Source: an uncultured Tateyamaria sp. (GTDB taxonomy: Bacteria; Pseudomonadota; Alphaproteobacteria; Rhodobacterales; Rhodobacteraceae). From it: a stretch of 64,000 nt of DNA. The DNA lies in NCBI RefSeq assembly GCF_947496075.1, contig NZ_CANMBJ010000004.1:1-64000 (forward strand), given 5' to 3'. The number at the start of each line of letters is the position of its first letter. The stretch's first letter is position 1. Shown here one piece after another: positions 1 through 8,997 of the stretch. The translations under genes and the position numbers were made by a program. The notes beneath the pieces are model-generated. The model searched no databases. It saw nothing but the letters and a program-made list of their open reading frames with translations, and was not told the DNA's origin.

Positions 1-122
<122 letters not shown>

Positions 123-266
123 TCACTCCGCGCGGCATTTATTGTGATTGGGCGGGAAAATCAAGTCAGGTTCGCGGTGGTATGCGGACCGATTTATTGT
201 CGTGCTGCAGGCGGATAGGACAACAGCCCGTGACGCGGCAGCTGCCTTACTCCTGTGTATAGGATT

Positions 267-875
267 TCACCCCGCTGCTGCCGCCTCGGTCTCCAATGAC
301 GATGGCTGTGCCTCGGATGCGTCCGGCGCTGCCGAATCCGGCGCGAACCAACCCTGCTCATTCCTTTGCTTCACAAGAAAACGCTCTACTGCCTTGGCCG
401 CATTCTGGCTCAACTCCTTGAGCTGCTCCTCGGCTGTCATCGTGTAGCCTGTCCCGATGATTGGCGCGGTTCCAAATGTTTCCAGAACGGTAATCTGCTC
501 GGGTTCGTTATTCAATTTGCCCCCTGCGGCGTCATCCCAAACCGTGACATTCAGGATCAGGGCCGATTTGGGCGCAAGCACAAGCGGGATCCCAGGTTGG
601 GCCAGAACGTAACCTTCAACGGAAATACCGAAGTGGTATCGGCTGGTGCCCGAGTAACGCCCAAACCGTTCGGCCATCGCGTCCTTGACCGCGGCCGTTA
701 GCTGTTCCTCGCTGGCCGGGCGGCTCAGAGGTCCGCGCTGCGCATTTTCCGCGATGACGATGTTATGTTCGAGCCGGAAGTCACCCAGTGGGACCGGCGC
801 GTCTCCAAGGTCGCGATTGCTGGCGCATGCCGAAACCGTCACCAGCATCAAAAGGCCCAAAACCCAACGCATCAT
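267..875 (-). CDS. Putative lipoprotein of unknown function
   Basis: A 202-residue protein of unknown function, probably attached to the inner face of the outer membrane or to the inner membrane. The first 17 residues form a lipoprotein signal ending in a lipobox (VSAC, with Cys17 as the lipidation site). The start is the Met-Met pair at 875-870; an upstream in-frame extension to 974 would place a hydrophilic stretch before the signal and is less likely. The mature part is soluble and has no motif I recognise. The last 25 or so residues are Ala/Pro/Glu/Ser-rich and look disordered. It lies upstream of tuf on the same strand, but the 189 bp gap argues against simple co-transcription. Confidence 0.75.
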   Translation of the reverse strand: MMRWVLGLLMLVTVSACASNRDLGDAPVPLGDFRLEHNIVIAENAQRGPLSRPASEEQLTAAVKDAMAERFGRYSGTSRYHFGISVEGYVLAQPGIPLVLAPKSALILNVTVWDDAAGGKLNNEPEQITVLETFGTAPIIGTGYTMTAEEQLKELSQNAAKAVERFLVKQRNEQGWFAPDSAAPDASEAQPSSLETEAAAAG

Positions 876-985
876 TCCTGTATTCTCCCCGTTTTTATTG
901 CGTATCGGATAGCGCAGCTGCGACGTTGGCGCAATTGTCCGGTGCTGCGCACCACATATATCGTTACGTATCAACGGAGGGTGAC

Positions 986-2350
986 ATGTCCGACACGGCT
1001 CTGCCTCATGCGTTGCCAGTTCGCGTGCCGCTGGTGAAAGAAGAGACCGGTATCTGGAAAAGCCTTCAGATGGCGCGCAAGAACGTGCTGGGCATCATCC
1101 CCGAAGCCGCGACGCGCCTGCCCATCGTGTCCGGCAAGACCGGCAAGCGTTGGCATATGGTCATGGACCCCGGCGGCATTCGCCAGATGCTGCTGGACCG
1201 CTTGGACACATACCCCAAGTCCGTCGTCACCAAGAACCTGTTGCAGCCCGCCATCGGCGAGTCCTTGTTCATCGCGGAAGGCGCGAACTGGCGGTGGCAA
1301 CGTCGCACGGCCGCCCCGGTGTTCACCCACCGCAACATGATGAACCTTGCCCCGATCATGACCGCCGCCGCCGAACGTTGCGCAGACCGGATTGCAGCAG
1401 CCGGACCCAGAGCCGTGAACCTGCTGGACGAAATGGTGACCACAACATTTGACGTTATTGCTGACGTCACCTTTTCGGGCGATGGGACATTCGACCGATC
1501 ATCCATCCACCGCGCGATCGAGGATTACATCTCGAATGCCGGTAAAATTTCACTCTTCGATATCATGGGCGCACCGGATTGGGTGCCTCGCCCCGGGCGC
1601 CTGGTGCAGGGCACAGCAATGCGCGACACCAAAGCCATTGCCGACCGGGCAATCGAAGCTCGAGCCGCGCGGCCCCATGATGGCGTGCCGGATCTGTTGG
1701 ACCTGTTGATGGCTGGCGAAGATCCGGAGTCCGGGCGCAAGATGACCACGGCGGAGTTGCGGGACAACCTGCTGACTTTCATTGTCGCAGGACACGAAAC
1801 CACGGCTCTGACCCTGGCGTGGTCCATGTACCTTGTTGCGTTCGACCCTGCCGCGCAGGATCGTGCGCGGGCCGAAGCGCAATCGGTCCTGCAAGGGCGC
1901 CCCGCCCGCGGCGACGACATCCAGCATCTACCCTTTATCCGCCAGATCATCGATGAGGCACTACGTCTGTACCCACCTGCAGGGATGGTGTCGCGCACGG
2001 CCATGGCAAATGACGTTCTGTGCGGGCGCGAAATCCGGAAAGGCGACACCTGCATCATTCCGATTTATGCCGTGCACCGGTCCAAGCTTTTGTGGGACGA
2101 CCCGGATGCGTTCCGACCGGACCGGTTTGCCGACCGCAAGTCGGTGGATCGCTATACTTACTTGCCCTTTGGAGACGGCCCTCGCATCTGCATTGGCGCT
2201 TCCTTCGCCCTGCAAGAAGCTGTGATCATCCTGGCGACGGTGCTGAGCCGTTTCGAATTTGCACCTGTTGCGGGCAAGAACCCCGACCCTGTTATGATCC
2301 TGACCCTGCGACCAGATGGCGGTGTGTGGCTAACCGCCGAGCTGGCCTAG
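986..2350 (+). CDS. Cytochrome P450
   Basis: A haem-thiolate monooxygenase of 454 residues, a normal length for a soluble bacterial P450. The I-helix oxygen-binding motif AGHETT is at residues 268-273, the K-helix ExxR (EALR) at 324-327, and the haem loop FGDGPRICIG at 395-404 with Cys402 as the axial ligand. The ATG at 986 follows a strong CGGAGG site; the longer open frame from 788 lacks support. No ferredoxin or reductase gene is adjacent, so its electron donor is elsewhere. Its substrate cannot be read from sequence; the long-chain-oxidising or CYP102-like families are only a guess. Its stop overlaps that of the convergent M48 protease gene by 4 bp. Confidence 0.95.
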   Translation: MSDTALPHALPVRVPLVKEETGIWKSLQMARKNVLGIIPEAATRLPIVSGKTGKRWHMVMDPGGIRQMLLDRLDTYPKSVVTKNLLQPAIGESLFIAEGANWRWQRRTAAPVFTHRNMMNLAPIMTAAAERCADRIAAAGPRAVNLLDEMVTTTFDVIADVTFSGDGTFDRSSIHRAIEDYISNAGKISLFDIMGAPDWVPRPGRLVQGTAMRDTKAIADRAIEARAARPHDGVPDLLDLLMAGEDPESGRKMTTAELRDNLLTFIVAGHETTALTLAWSMYLVAFDPAAQDRARAEAQSVLQGRPARGDDIQHLPFIRQIIDEALRLYPPAGMVSRTAMANDVLCGREIRKGDTCIIPIYAVHRSKLLWDDPDAFRPDRFADRKSVDRYTYLPFGDGPRICIGASFALQEAVIILATVLSRFEFAPVAGKNPDPVMILTLRPDGGVWLTAELA

Positions 2351-3429
2351 CCACAAATTCCCTGAAGGTCTGCCCATTGCTGTTCGGTCAGGATCGGGGA
2401 CCAGTCTCCATCTTCCGGGGCCGCATCACGCGCTTTGTCGATGCGATCGGACAAGGTCGGGTGGGACAGGAAATGCGAAAGGGTACCATCACTGTCTCCA
2501 TGCTTCTTACGCAACCGTTCGAACATGTCCCCGAGGGCAGCGGGAGAAATCTCGGCGTCCTCAAGCACCGTGTGCGCAAAGGTGTCCGCAGCCTCTTCGG
2601 CGGCTTGGGTGTAGTTTGCATCAATGAGCCGTTCCGTCAGGAACAGCACAACAGCACCGCCTGCAAAGTCACCAAAGAGCAGACCCAGAACGCCGATGCT
2701 GCCAGCTGACCGCAGGGCGTGCCGCGTGGGGTCGCGGCTAACGACGTGGCCGAGTTCATGGGCGAAGACGGCAGCCACTTCCTCGGGCGTTTCGGCTGCG
2801 TCGATTAAGCCGCGGAAGAACACGACGTATCCACCCGGCAAGGCAAAGGCGTTGATCATCGGGTGGTTCAAAACGAACACAGATATTTCGCCGTTGTCAG
2901 GTATCGACGGGGCAAAGGTCGCGGCCATTTCATTCAGTGCCGCCCGCCCCTCCGGTTTTTCGCAGACCCGCAGCGGGCCCAGAGTATCACTGCCCAGCGC
3001 ACCACGGATCTGTTCAAATGTTGCCTCGCCCAGCGCGCGTTCAGCGCGGGGTGGAATGAAGTTGGCCAACTGGTCAGCCATGAGCGGGATCAGGATGCCG
3101 ATCTGTAAGGCGACCGCAGCCACCGCACCTGCGGCCCACATAGCAAGGCGTCCGCGGCCTTTGGGCGGTGCGCGCCGATTGAGGTGCGGCAATCTTGGCA
3201 GCGTTCCGGCGTCTTGAACGTAAAGCCGCGCAACCGGGTCGCTGGTCAACCGCAAGACCGCATCAATCCCACTGGGCAGGTCCGATACCGTTCGAATATC
3301 AGATGCGGGCCATATCACGTCGTCGGCATTCGGGCGTGAAAGAATTATTTGCGCGCCGTCGTCACTGGGCGTGACATAGACCGGGACCGGATTTGGCGTG
3401 TCGCCATTGAAGTAAGAGGCGTGGGTCAT
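2347..3429 (-). CDS. M48-family zinc metallopeptidase, membrane-anchored
   Basis: A 360-residue protease of the HtpX/Oma1/BepA type, probably working in envelope protein quality control. It has an N-terminal domain of about 90 residues, one membrane segment at roughly 97-117, and a C-terminal peptidase domain with the zinc motif HELGH at 224-228 followed by the downstream region expected of M48 enzymes. A second hydrophobic stretch follows the motif. The ATG overlaps the stop of the upstream DUF898 gene by 4 bp (ATGA), so the two form an operon. The N-terminal domain is not one I can name. Confidence 0.92.
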   Translation of the reverse strand: MTHASYFNGDTPNPVPVYVTPSDDGAQIILSRPNADDVIWPASDIRTVSDLPSGIDAVLRLTSDPVARLYVQDAGTLPRLPHLNRRAPPKGRGRLAMWAAGAVAAVALQIGILIPLMADQLANFIPPRAERALGEATFEQIRGALGSDTLGPLRVCEKPEGRAALNEMAATFAPSIPDNGEISVFVLNHPMINAFALPGGYVVFFRGLIDAAETPEEVAAVFAHELGHVVSRDPTRHALRSAGSIGVLGLLFGDFAGGAVVLFLTERLIDANYTQAAEEAADTFAHTVLEDAEISPAALGDMFERLRKKHGDSDGTLSHFLSHPTLSDRIDKARDAAPEDGDWSPILTEQQWADLQGICG

Positions 3430-4856
3430 ATCGCGGCCCCCAAATCAAGAGCCTCGGCAAAGCCTTCGGCTTCGGCGAATTCATCGCGCGCGGCCTGGCT
3501 GACGGATTGCAAACCATGATGTTCGGGCAGTACGGTTGTTGTTGCCATGTGCCGCATCAGCGGGAATGTCACGAAAGTATTGTAGACCACGGACCAAAGA
3601 AGAAAGATGCCGAAATAGACGATGACCGATGCCGTGATGGCAACCCAGCGCGGCGCATCGAAAGTAAGGTCGGCGTCGGTGCCTGTGATCTGCGCAAGAA
3701 CCTCGAACCCGAAGATCGGCAGAACAATCAGCGATAACAGTATGATCCCAAGGGTCAGCACCAGATAAGCAAAAAAGGTACCCCCGGCATAAATCCATGC
3801 GATCCGCCCTGTGCGCAGGTTTGACCGGACCGCAATGCCCGGTGCCGACTTGTGGTTGGCCATGATGCGCCGCGCACCGAACATGTAGTGCACAACACCC
3901 GTGTAGAGAGTGATAGCCAGCGGGATCAAAAGCCATAACCGCCATACGTTCTTTGGCTTGGCTGTCCCTTTGGACAAGAATGCCTCGTACCCTAATAGTT
4001 CGATCAACAGCTCATCGAGGAAGGCTGCCCAAATCTCTCCGATCGGGTCGATGAAGGTAATCCAGACCACCCATAGAACCCATGCAACAATCGCCCCGAT
4101 CAACGGTAAGGCTGCCCGATAAAGCATCGTCCAACGCCCACCTTGAGTCAGCTTGGACGAGCCGAAAAAGGTGCGGTCGGTGCGGTATTTCTCGAGATAG
4201 AACGTCATGCGCGGCCAGAGGATGCCGAGCGTGCAAATCGTGACAAGCCAGTGAACGCAGGCACGCCACGCATAACCCCACGCACCGGGCTCTAACCCGA
4301 AGCGCACGCCGCGCCAGCGCGTGCGCCCAAGGACATAGCGGCGCGCGCGATACCGGGCGTAGAACCACAGGGGGATCACGCCCAGAAAGCTGAGGAAGTA
4401 ACCCGCGACATTGCCGTCAAACAGGGTGAAGCTGGCGAACATCAACAGCAGGTTCACCACGCCGATATAGAAGGTAAGGATCACGACCGCGATGAAGAAG
4501 CCCAGCAGCTTTTCCCACGGGTCGCCGACATACTCCATCGGATGACCACCGGGCCGGATCGATCCCCAGAAGTAACGACGCAGCCGTGTCTTCATCCAGA
4601 AACGGTAAAAGCCCAAAGTCAGAATGGACCAGAATCCTGTGGTCAGAGCGAGCCAAAAGACCGCACCACGACGACCGACAAAGCCGACCGTGAGCGCGCC
4701 GTCAGGTGAACTTGTTGTCTCTTGGGAAGCCGCGGGGGGCCATCCGCCCTGCACCTGCGCGTTTTCCGCGCCACTCGGCAAGGTCGGTTTCCGTTCTTGT
4801 CCGTCCTGCGGGGTCGAGCCAGCTGAGCCCGTCTGCCAGGGTGAAGGTGGTTGCAT
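3426..4856 (-). CDS. DUF898 (YjgN-type) multi-pass membrane protein
   Basis: An inner-membrane protein of about 476 residues. The segment beginning 'FWLALTTGFWSILTLGFYRFW' and continuing to the motif MKTRLRRYFW is typical of DUF898, and eight or so hydrophobic segments follow. The family has no established role. The start is uncertain: an ATG at 4856 gives a Pro/Gln-rich disordered N-terminus that overlaps the end of parC by 155 bp, while an in-frame GTG at 4754 would shorten the overlap to 53 bp. No in-frame start lies after the parC stop that would keep the first membrane segment, so some overlap is unavoidable. It forms an operon with the downstream M48 protease. Confidence 0.85.
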   Translation of the reverse strand: MQPPSPWQTGSAGSTPQDGQERKPTLPSGAENAQVQGGWPPAASQETTSSPDGALTVGFVGRRGAVFWLALTTGFWSILTLGFYRFWMKTRLRRYFWGSIRPGGHPMEYVGDPWEKLLGFFIAVVILTFYIGVVNLLLMFASFTLFDGNVAGYFLSFLGVIPLWFYARYRARRYVLGRTRWRGVRFGLEPGAWGYAWRACVHWLVTICTLGILWPRMTFYLEKYRTDRTFFGSSKLTQGGRWTMLYRAALPLIGAIVAWVLWVVWITFIDPIGEIWAAFLDELLIELLGYEAFLSKGTAKPKNVWRLWLLIPLAITLYTGVVHYMFGARRIMANHKSAPGIAVRSNLRTGRIAWIYAGGTFFAYLVLTLGIILLSLIVLPIFGFEVLAQITGTDADLTFDAPRWVAITASVIVYFGIFLLWSVVYNTFVTFPLMRHMATTTVLPEHHGLQSVSQAARDEFAEAEGFAEALDLGAAI

Positions 4857-6996
4857 CGCTGAGGCCCCCGTCCTTGTACTTTTGGAGACGCACACCCTTG
4901 CCGCGCGCCATCTCCGGTAACTCTTCGAGACCAAAGACCAGAACCTTCCGGTTTTCACCGACAACGGCAACGCAATCCCCTTCGGCGGGTCTACAGACGG
5001 CCATCGCGACGCCGCCGCGCACGTTCAGCACCTGTTTGCCCGTCCGGGTCTGCGCGATCACTTCGTCCTCGGGTACGATGAACCCATCGCCGGCGGATGA
5101 TGCGACCAATAGCTTACGGCCCGGTTTATGAGTCAGCAGGGAATGAATTTGCACCTCGTTCGGCAGATCGACCATCAGGCGCAACGGCTCGCCCATGCCG
5201 CGCCCGCCCGGCAGGTTCGACGCGGACAGCGTGTAGAACCGCCCGTTTGACCCGACCAAGACCAGACGATCCGTGGTTTCCGCGTGGAAGATAAAACGCG
5301 GACCATCACCGTCCTTGAATTTCAGCTCGCGGTTCAGATCGATATGGCCAGTCATAGCGCGGATCCAGCCCATTTGACTGCACAAGACGGTGATCGGTTC
5401 GCGGTCGATCATCGCCTCAAGCGGCACATCCTCGATCTGACCTGCTTCGGCGAACGTAGTGCGGCGGGCGCCGCCCTCGTAGTCCTTGCCGAATTTCTTT
5501 CTGGTCTCGCGCATCTGGTCGGAGATGGCCTGCCATTGCAGGTTTTCGCTTTCGAGCAGGTCTTCGAGCCCGGCACGCTCTTCCATCAGTTCGGATTGCT
5601 CGCGCAGCAGTTCCATCTCTTCGAGACGGCGCAGGGACCGCAGGCGCATGTTCAGGATCGCTTCGACCTGAACTTCGCTCAGTTCACCATCACCCGCGGG
5701 CGGCGAGACATAGTCGGCCTCGGTCATGGCGCGAGGATGATCCTTGCCCCAGTCCTCGCGCATCAGCGCAGCCTTGGGATCGTCATCATAGCGGATGATG
5801 TCTATCACACGATCAAGGTTGAGGAAGGCAACGATCAGCCCCTCGAGCACCTCGAGCCGGTGGTCGATCTTTTCCATACGGTGCTGGCTGCGGCGGATCA
5901 ACACCTCGCGCCGGAAATCAAGGAAGGCGCGCAGCACTTCCTTCATCGAGCAGACCTTGGGCGTGACCCCGTCGATCAGCACGTTCATGTTGAGACTGAA
6001 CCGCACCTCAAGGTCCGAATTCCGATACAGCATGCCCATCAGCACATCCGGGTCGACATTCTTCGATCGAGGTTCAAGGATCAGGCGGATGTCATCTGCG
6101 CTTTCGTCCCGCACATCAGCCAGGATTGGGACTTTCTTGGTCTGGATGACCTCGGCCAGTTTTTCGATCAGCTTGGATTTCTGGACCTGATAGGGAATCT
6201 CGGTCACGACGATCTGCCACTGGCCACGGCCCAGATCCTCGACCTCGTAACGGCAGCGCAGGCGGAACCCACCCTTGCCCGTGCGGTAGGCTTGCGCGAT
6301 AGCCTCGAGCGGTTCGACAATGATACCGCCTGTCGGGAAGTCAGGGCCGGGCACGTAGTTCAGAAGCGTATCGTCGCGGGCATCCGGCGTCTTGATCAGG
6401 TGCAGGCAGGCGTCGCACAGCTCGGCAATATTATGGGGCGGGATGTTCGTTGCCATGCCCACGGCGATCCCAGAAGATCCGTTGGCCAGCAAGTTCGGGA
6501 ACTGGGCGGGCAGCACCACCGGTTCCGTCAGCGTGCCGTCATAATTCTCGCGATAATCAACGGCGTTTTCGTTCAACCCCTCAAGCAGCGCCTCGGCCAC
6601 GGCTGTCATCCGTGCCTCTGTATAGCGCGAGGCCGCAGGGTTATCGCCATCGATATTGCCAAAGTTCCCCTGCCCATCGACCAACGGGTAGCGCACGTTG
6701 AAATCCTGCGCGAGGCGGGCCATGGCATCGTAAATCGCGGCATCCCCGTGGGGGTGATAGTTGCCCATCACGTCGCCCGAAATCTTGGCCGACTTGCGGA
6801 ATCCACCAGAGGACGACAACCGCAATTCCCGCATGGCGAATAAAATTCGTCTGTGTACCGGCTTCAGTCCATCCCGCGCATCCGGAAGCGCACGGTGCAT
6901 GATGGTGGACAACGCATAGGTCAGGTACCGCTCACCCAGCGCGCGACGCAGCGGTTCGGACAGGTCCATGTTGGGGGTATCGGTCTGATCGGACAT
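4702..6996 (-). CDS. parC: DNA topoisomerase IV subunit A
   Basis: The DNA-cleaving subunit of topoisomerase IV, which unlinks daughter chromosomes together with ParE. It has 764 residues, normal for the family. The winged-helix domain carries the active-site tyrosine in AASRYTEARM (Tyr125), followed by the tower and coiled-coil regions and a short beta-pinwheel. The C-terminus ends in the ParC-like APRGFPRDNKFT. The lack of a long GyrA-type pinwheel with a GyrA box favours ParC over GyrA. In the quinolone-determining region the usual Ser after HPHGD is Ala86. Its 3' end overlaps the start of the DUF898 gene. Confidence 0.95.
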   Translation of the reverse strand: MSDQTDTPNMDLSEPLRRALGERYLTYALSTIMHRALPDARDGLKPVHRRILFAMRELRLSSSGGFRKSAKISGDVMGNYHPHGDAAIYDAMARLAQDFNVRYPLVDGQGNFGNIDGDNPAASRYTEARMTAVAEALLEGLNENAVDYRENYDGTLTEPVVLPAQFPNLLANGSSGIAVGMATNIPPHNIAELCDACLHLIKTPDARDDTLLNYVPGPDFPTGGIIVEPLEAIAQAYRTGKGGFRLRCRYEVEDLGRGQWQIVVTEIPYQVQKSKLIEKLAEVIQTKKVPILADVRDESADDIRLILEPRSKNVDPDVLMGMLYRNSDLEVRFSLNMNVLIDGVTPKVCSMKEVLRAFLDFRREVLIRRSQHRMEKIDHRLEVLEGLIVAFLNLDRVIDIIRYDDDPKAALMREDWGKDHPRAMTEADYVSPPAGDGELSEVQVEAILNMRLRSLRRLEEMELLREQSELMEERAGLEDLLESENLQWQAISDQMRETRKKFGKDYEGGARRTTFAEAGQIEDVPLEAMIDREPITVLCSQMGWIRAMTGHIDLNRELKFKDGDGPRFIFHAETTDRLVLVGSNGRFYTLSASNLPGGRGMGEPLRLMVDLPNEVQIHSLLTHKPGRKLLVASSAGDGFIVPEDEVIAQTRTGKQVLNVRGGVAMAVCRPAEGDCVAVVGENRKVLVFGLEELPEMARGKGVRLQKYKDGGLSDATTFTLADGLSWLDPAGRTRTETDLAEWRGKRAGAGRMAPRGFPRDNKFT

Positions 6997-7170
6997 AGAT
7001 GATGTGTAGCGGCCCGCCTTGCCGGGAACAAGCGGTCAGATGGACGATCTTCCGTTCGGGAAGCTTTGGCGCGAACACTCCGTTGCTTGGACACCACAAC
7101 GCATGCTGCGGGGAAAACTGACCGGTTTTTACCAGTGTTTGGAATCACTCGGTTTGTTAAGGTTTGTCAT

Positions 7171-7196
7171 GTGTCATCAAGCTGCTGATGTGACAC
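7171..7196. promoter_or_regulatory. Inverted repeat upstream of the SH3-protein gene
   Basis: GTGTCA at 7171-7176 and TGACAC at 7191-7196 are perfect inverted arms, and a second nested pair, CATCA/TGATG, lies between them. It sits 28 bp before the start at 7225 in the divergent parC/SH3 interval. It could be an operator or an RNA hairpin; the protein that might bind it is unknown. Confidence 0.45.
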
Positions 7197-7224
7197 ACAA
7201 AGTATGTTGGGGGAGACGCATAGT

Positions 7225-7830
7225 ATGATGCGGTTCATTATCATCACATTTGGGTTTCTGGCCTTTGCCTTTTACGAGATGAGCGGAGGCGCCGACTTTG
7301 ACGCCGAGCAAACCCGCCTGTCGCGTATTGAATTGCCCGTAGAGGTCAAACAGGAAACGCTGACGCAGGTCGCCGTGGCACCTGCCGCCCCCGCCGTGCC
7401 GGAAAACGTGACACGCGTTTCGCTGAACCTGAACAGCGTAAGCGATGTCCTGCGCCCGCAGCGGACTGTCCAGACAACTGCAGCGCGTCCGCGCGCCGTC
7501 GAGGCAGAGAGTGAAACGGATATCGCCCTGAGCGAAGAAGAACCGACGATCATTCTGCCAAGTCTGATTGTCGACACCGCAATCATTACCCCCGTTGACT
7601 TCAACGCACCCGAAGCGGCCGCAGACCCATCGAAAGATGTGCGCGCCGTGTCTGCCCGCAGCGTGAATGTGCGCGGTGGCCCCGGCACGGACTATTCGGT
7701 CGTCAATCGCCTGACGCGCGGCGCTAAGGTCGAAGTCCTGCAAGACCCCGGAAACGGCTGGGTCGAACTGCGCCCGTTAAACGGTGGAACCATCGGTTGG
7801 ATGGCTGACTACCTGTTAAGCGAAGGCTGA
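7225..7830 (+). CDS. SH3-domain envelope protein
   Basis: A 201-residue protein with a single hydrophobic N-terminal segment (about residues 3-18), an Ala/Pro/Val-rich low-complexity middle, and a bacterial SH3 domain in the last 65 residues beginning at 'VSARSVNVRGGPGTDYSVV'. The VRxGPGTxY pattern and the terminal GWxxxxYL are diagnostic of SH3b domains, which commonly bind peptidoglycan or act as envelope adaptors. The ATG at 7225 is chosen because GGGGGAG lies 9 bp upstream; an ATG at 7204 would include that site inside the gene. It is a single gene facing away from parC. Confidence 0.88.
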   Translation: MMRFIIITFGFLAFAFYEMSGGADFDAEQTRLSRIELPVEVKQETLTQVAVAPAAPAVPENVTRVSLNLNSVSDVLRPQRTVQTTAARPRAVEAESETDIALSEEEPTIILPSLIVDTAIITPVDFNAPEAAADPSKDVRAVSARSVNVRGGPGTDYSVVNRLTRGAKVEVLQDPGNGWVELRPLNGGTIGWMADYLLSEG

Positions 7831-7885
7831 TTGCGCGCCCAGCGGAACGCACTATTGTCCCACCCAAGTTCGAGCGGGACAAAAC

Positions 7886-8716
7886 ATGACACAGAAATCC
7901 ATTCTCATCACAGGCTGTTCGTCTGGCATCGGGTACGCATCGGCACACGGACTGCGTGACGCAGGCTGGCGTGTGTTTGCAGCTTGCCGAAAATCAGAAG
8001 ACTGCATGCGTCTGCAAGACGAAGGGTTCGAAAGCCCGCTGATCGACTATGTAGACACGGCGACCATCACCAATGGTCTGCAAGAGGTATTCGAGGCCAC
8101 CGGGGGCACCCTTGATGCGCTTTTCAACAATGGCGCGTTCGGCACACCGGGCGCGGTCGAAGATTTGCCAACGGATGCACTGCGCGCCATCTTCGAAGCC
8201 AACTTCTTTGGCTGGCATGACCTGACGCGACAAGTCATCCCCGCAATGCGCAAACAGGGACATGGACGGATCGTGCAGTGTTCATCCGTGCTGGGATTTG
8301 TGACCATGCCTTGGCGCGGTGCCTACAATTCGACCAAGTTTGCGCTTGAGGGGCTGACCCATACGCTGCGGATCGAAATGCGCGACACTCCCATAGACGT
8401 GATCCTGATCGAACCCGGCCCGATCACCAGCAAGATCCGCGCCAACTCGATCCCGCATTTCGAAAAGTGGATCGATTGGGAAAACTCTCCGCGTGTCGAG
8501 CATTACCGCACAAAGCTGCGCAAGAGGCTGTATCAGGACAGTGGACCCGACACGTTTGAGCTGCCTGCAGAGGCGGTGGTCAAGAAACTGAAGCATGCGC
8601 TGGACGCCCGCAAGCCGCGTCCCGTCTACATGGTCACGACCCCCACATTTCTGATGGCCGCGCTCCGAAGGATCCTGACCACACGCGGTTTGGACCGGAT
8701 TCTATCCGTCGGGTGA
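7886..8716 (+). CDS. Short-chain dehydrogenase/reductase (SDR)
   Basis: An NAD(P)-dependent oxidoreductase of 276 residues with a Rossmann fold. The dinucleotide motif TGCSSGIG is at residues 9-16, the NNG structural motif at 81-83, the catalytic serine near 133-134, and YNSTK at 147-151 supplies Tyr147 and Lys151. The length and C-terminal region resemble classical SDRs acting on hydroxysteroid- or retinol-like or acyl substrates, but the substrate is not readable from sequence. It lies 55 bp after the SH3 gene and 72 bp before the small membrane protein on the same strand; there is no obvious functional link. Confidence 0.9.
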   Translation: MTQKSILITGCSSGIGYASAHGLRDAGWRVFAACRKSEDCMRLQDEGFESPLIDYVDTATITNGLQEVFEATGGTLDALFNNGAFGTPGAVEDLPTDALRAIFEANFFGWHDLTRQVIPAMRKQGHGRIVQCSSVLGFVTMPWRGAYNSTKFALEGLTHTLRIEMRDTPIDVILIEPGPITSKIRANSIPHFEKWIDWENSPRVEHYRTKLRKRLYQDSGPDTFELPAEAVVKKLKHALDARKPRPVYMVTTPTFLMAALRRILTTRGLDRILSVG

Positions 8717-8788
8717 CCGAACGACGCGTTCGCTTTTGCGCGTGCGTCGCCTACATGGTCCAAGCGTAAGGAAAAGGGACAAAAGAAC

Positions 8789-8995
8789 ATGGGCTTTGAC
8801 CCGCTATTCATCTTGATCGTGCTGGCTTGTCTGGCAGTTGTCGTGGTGCTGATGCTTGGCCTTGGCGGCTTTGCCAAGGGCTCTGGGTGGGCCAAGAACA
8901 ACTCGAACCGCCTGATGCGCTACCGGATCGGTGCGCAGTTCGTGGCTGTCCTTTTAATACTTGTCTATGTCGCATTGCGTGGAACGGGGAACTGA
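8789..8995 (+). CDS. Small twin-transmembrane protein, HIG1-like
   Basis: A 68-residue inner-membrane protein with two hydrophobic helices (about 6-28 and 46-63) joined by a basic loop with the pattern GSGWAKNNSNRLMRYRIGAQ. The Asn-Arg-Leu-Met-Arg-x-Arg loop between two helices resembles the HIG1 (hypoxia-induced) domain; related proteins can associate with respiratory oxidases. The role here is inferred only. The next gene's ATG starts 2 bp after its stop, so it is co-transcribed with the cobalamin adenosyltransferase, an arrangement I recall from other Rhodobacterales. Confidence 0.82.
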   Translation: MGFDPLFILIVLACLAVVVVLMLGLGGFAKGSGWAKNNSNRLMRYRIGAQFVAVLLILVYVALRGTGN

Positions 8996-8997
8996 AC

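Noticed and set aside
5284-6843. 519-codon open frame on the + strand antisense to parC
   Set aside because: It lies wholly within parC in the opposite direction, has no family resemblance and is explained by GC-rich codon usage of the real gene.
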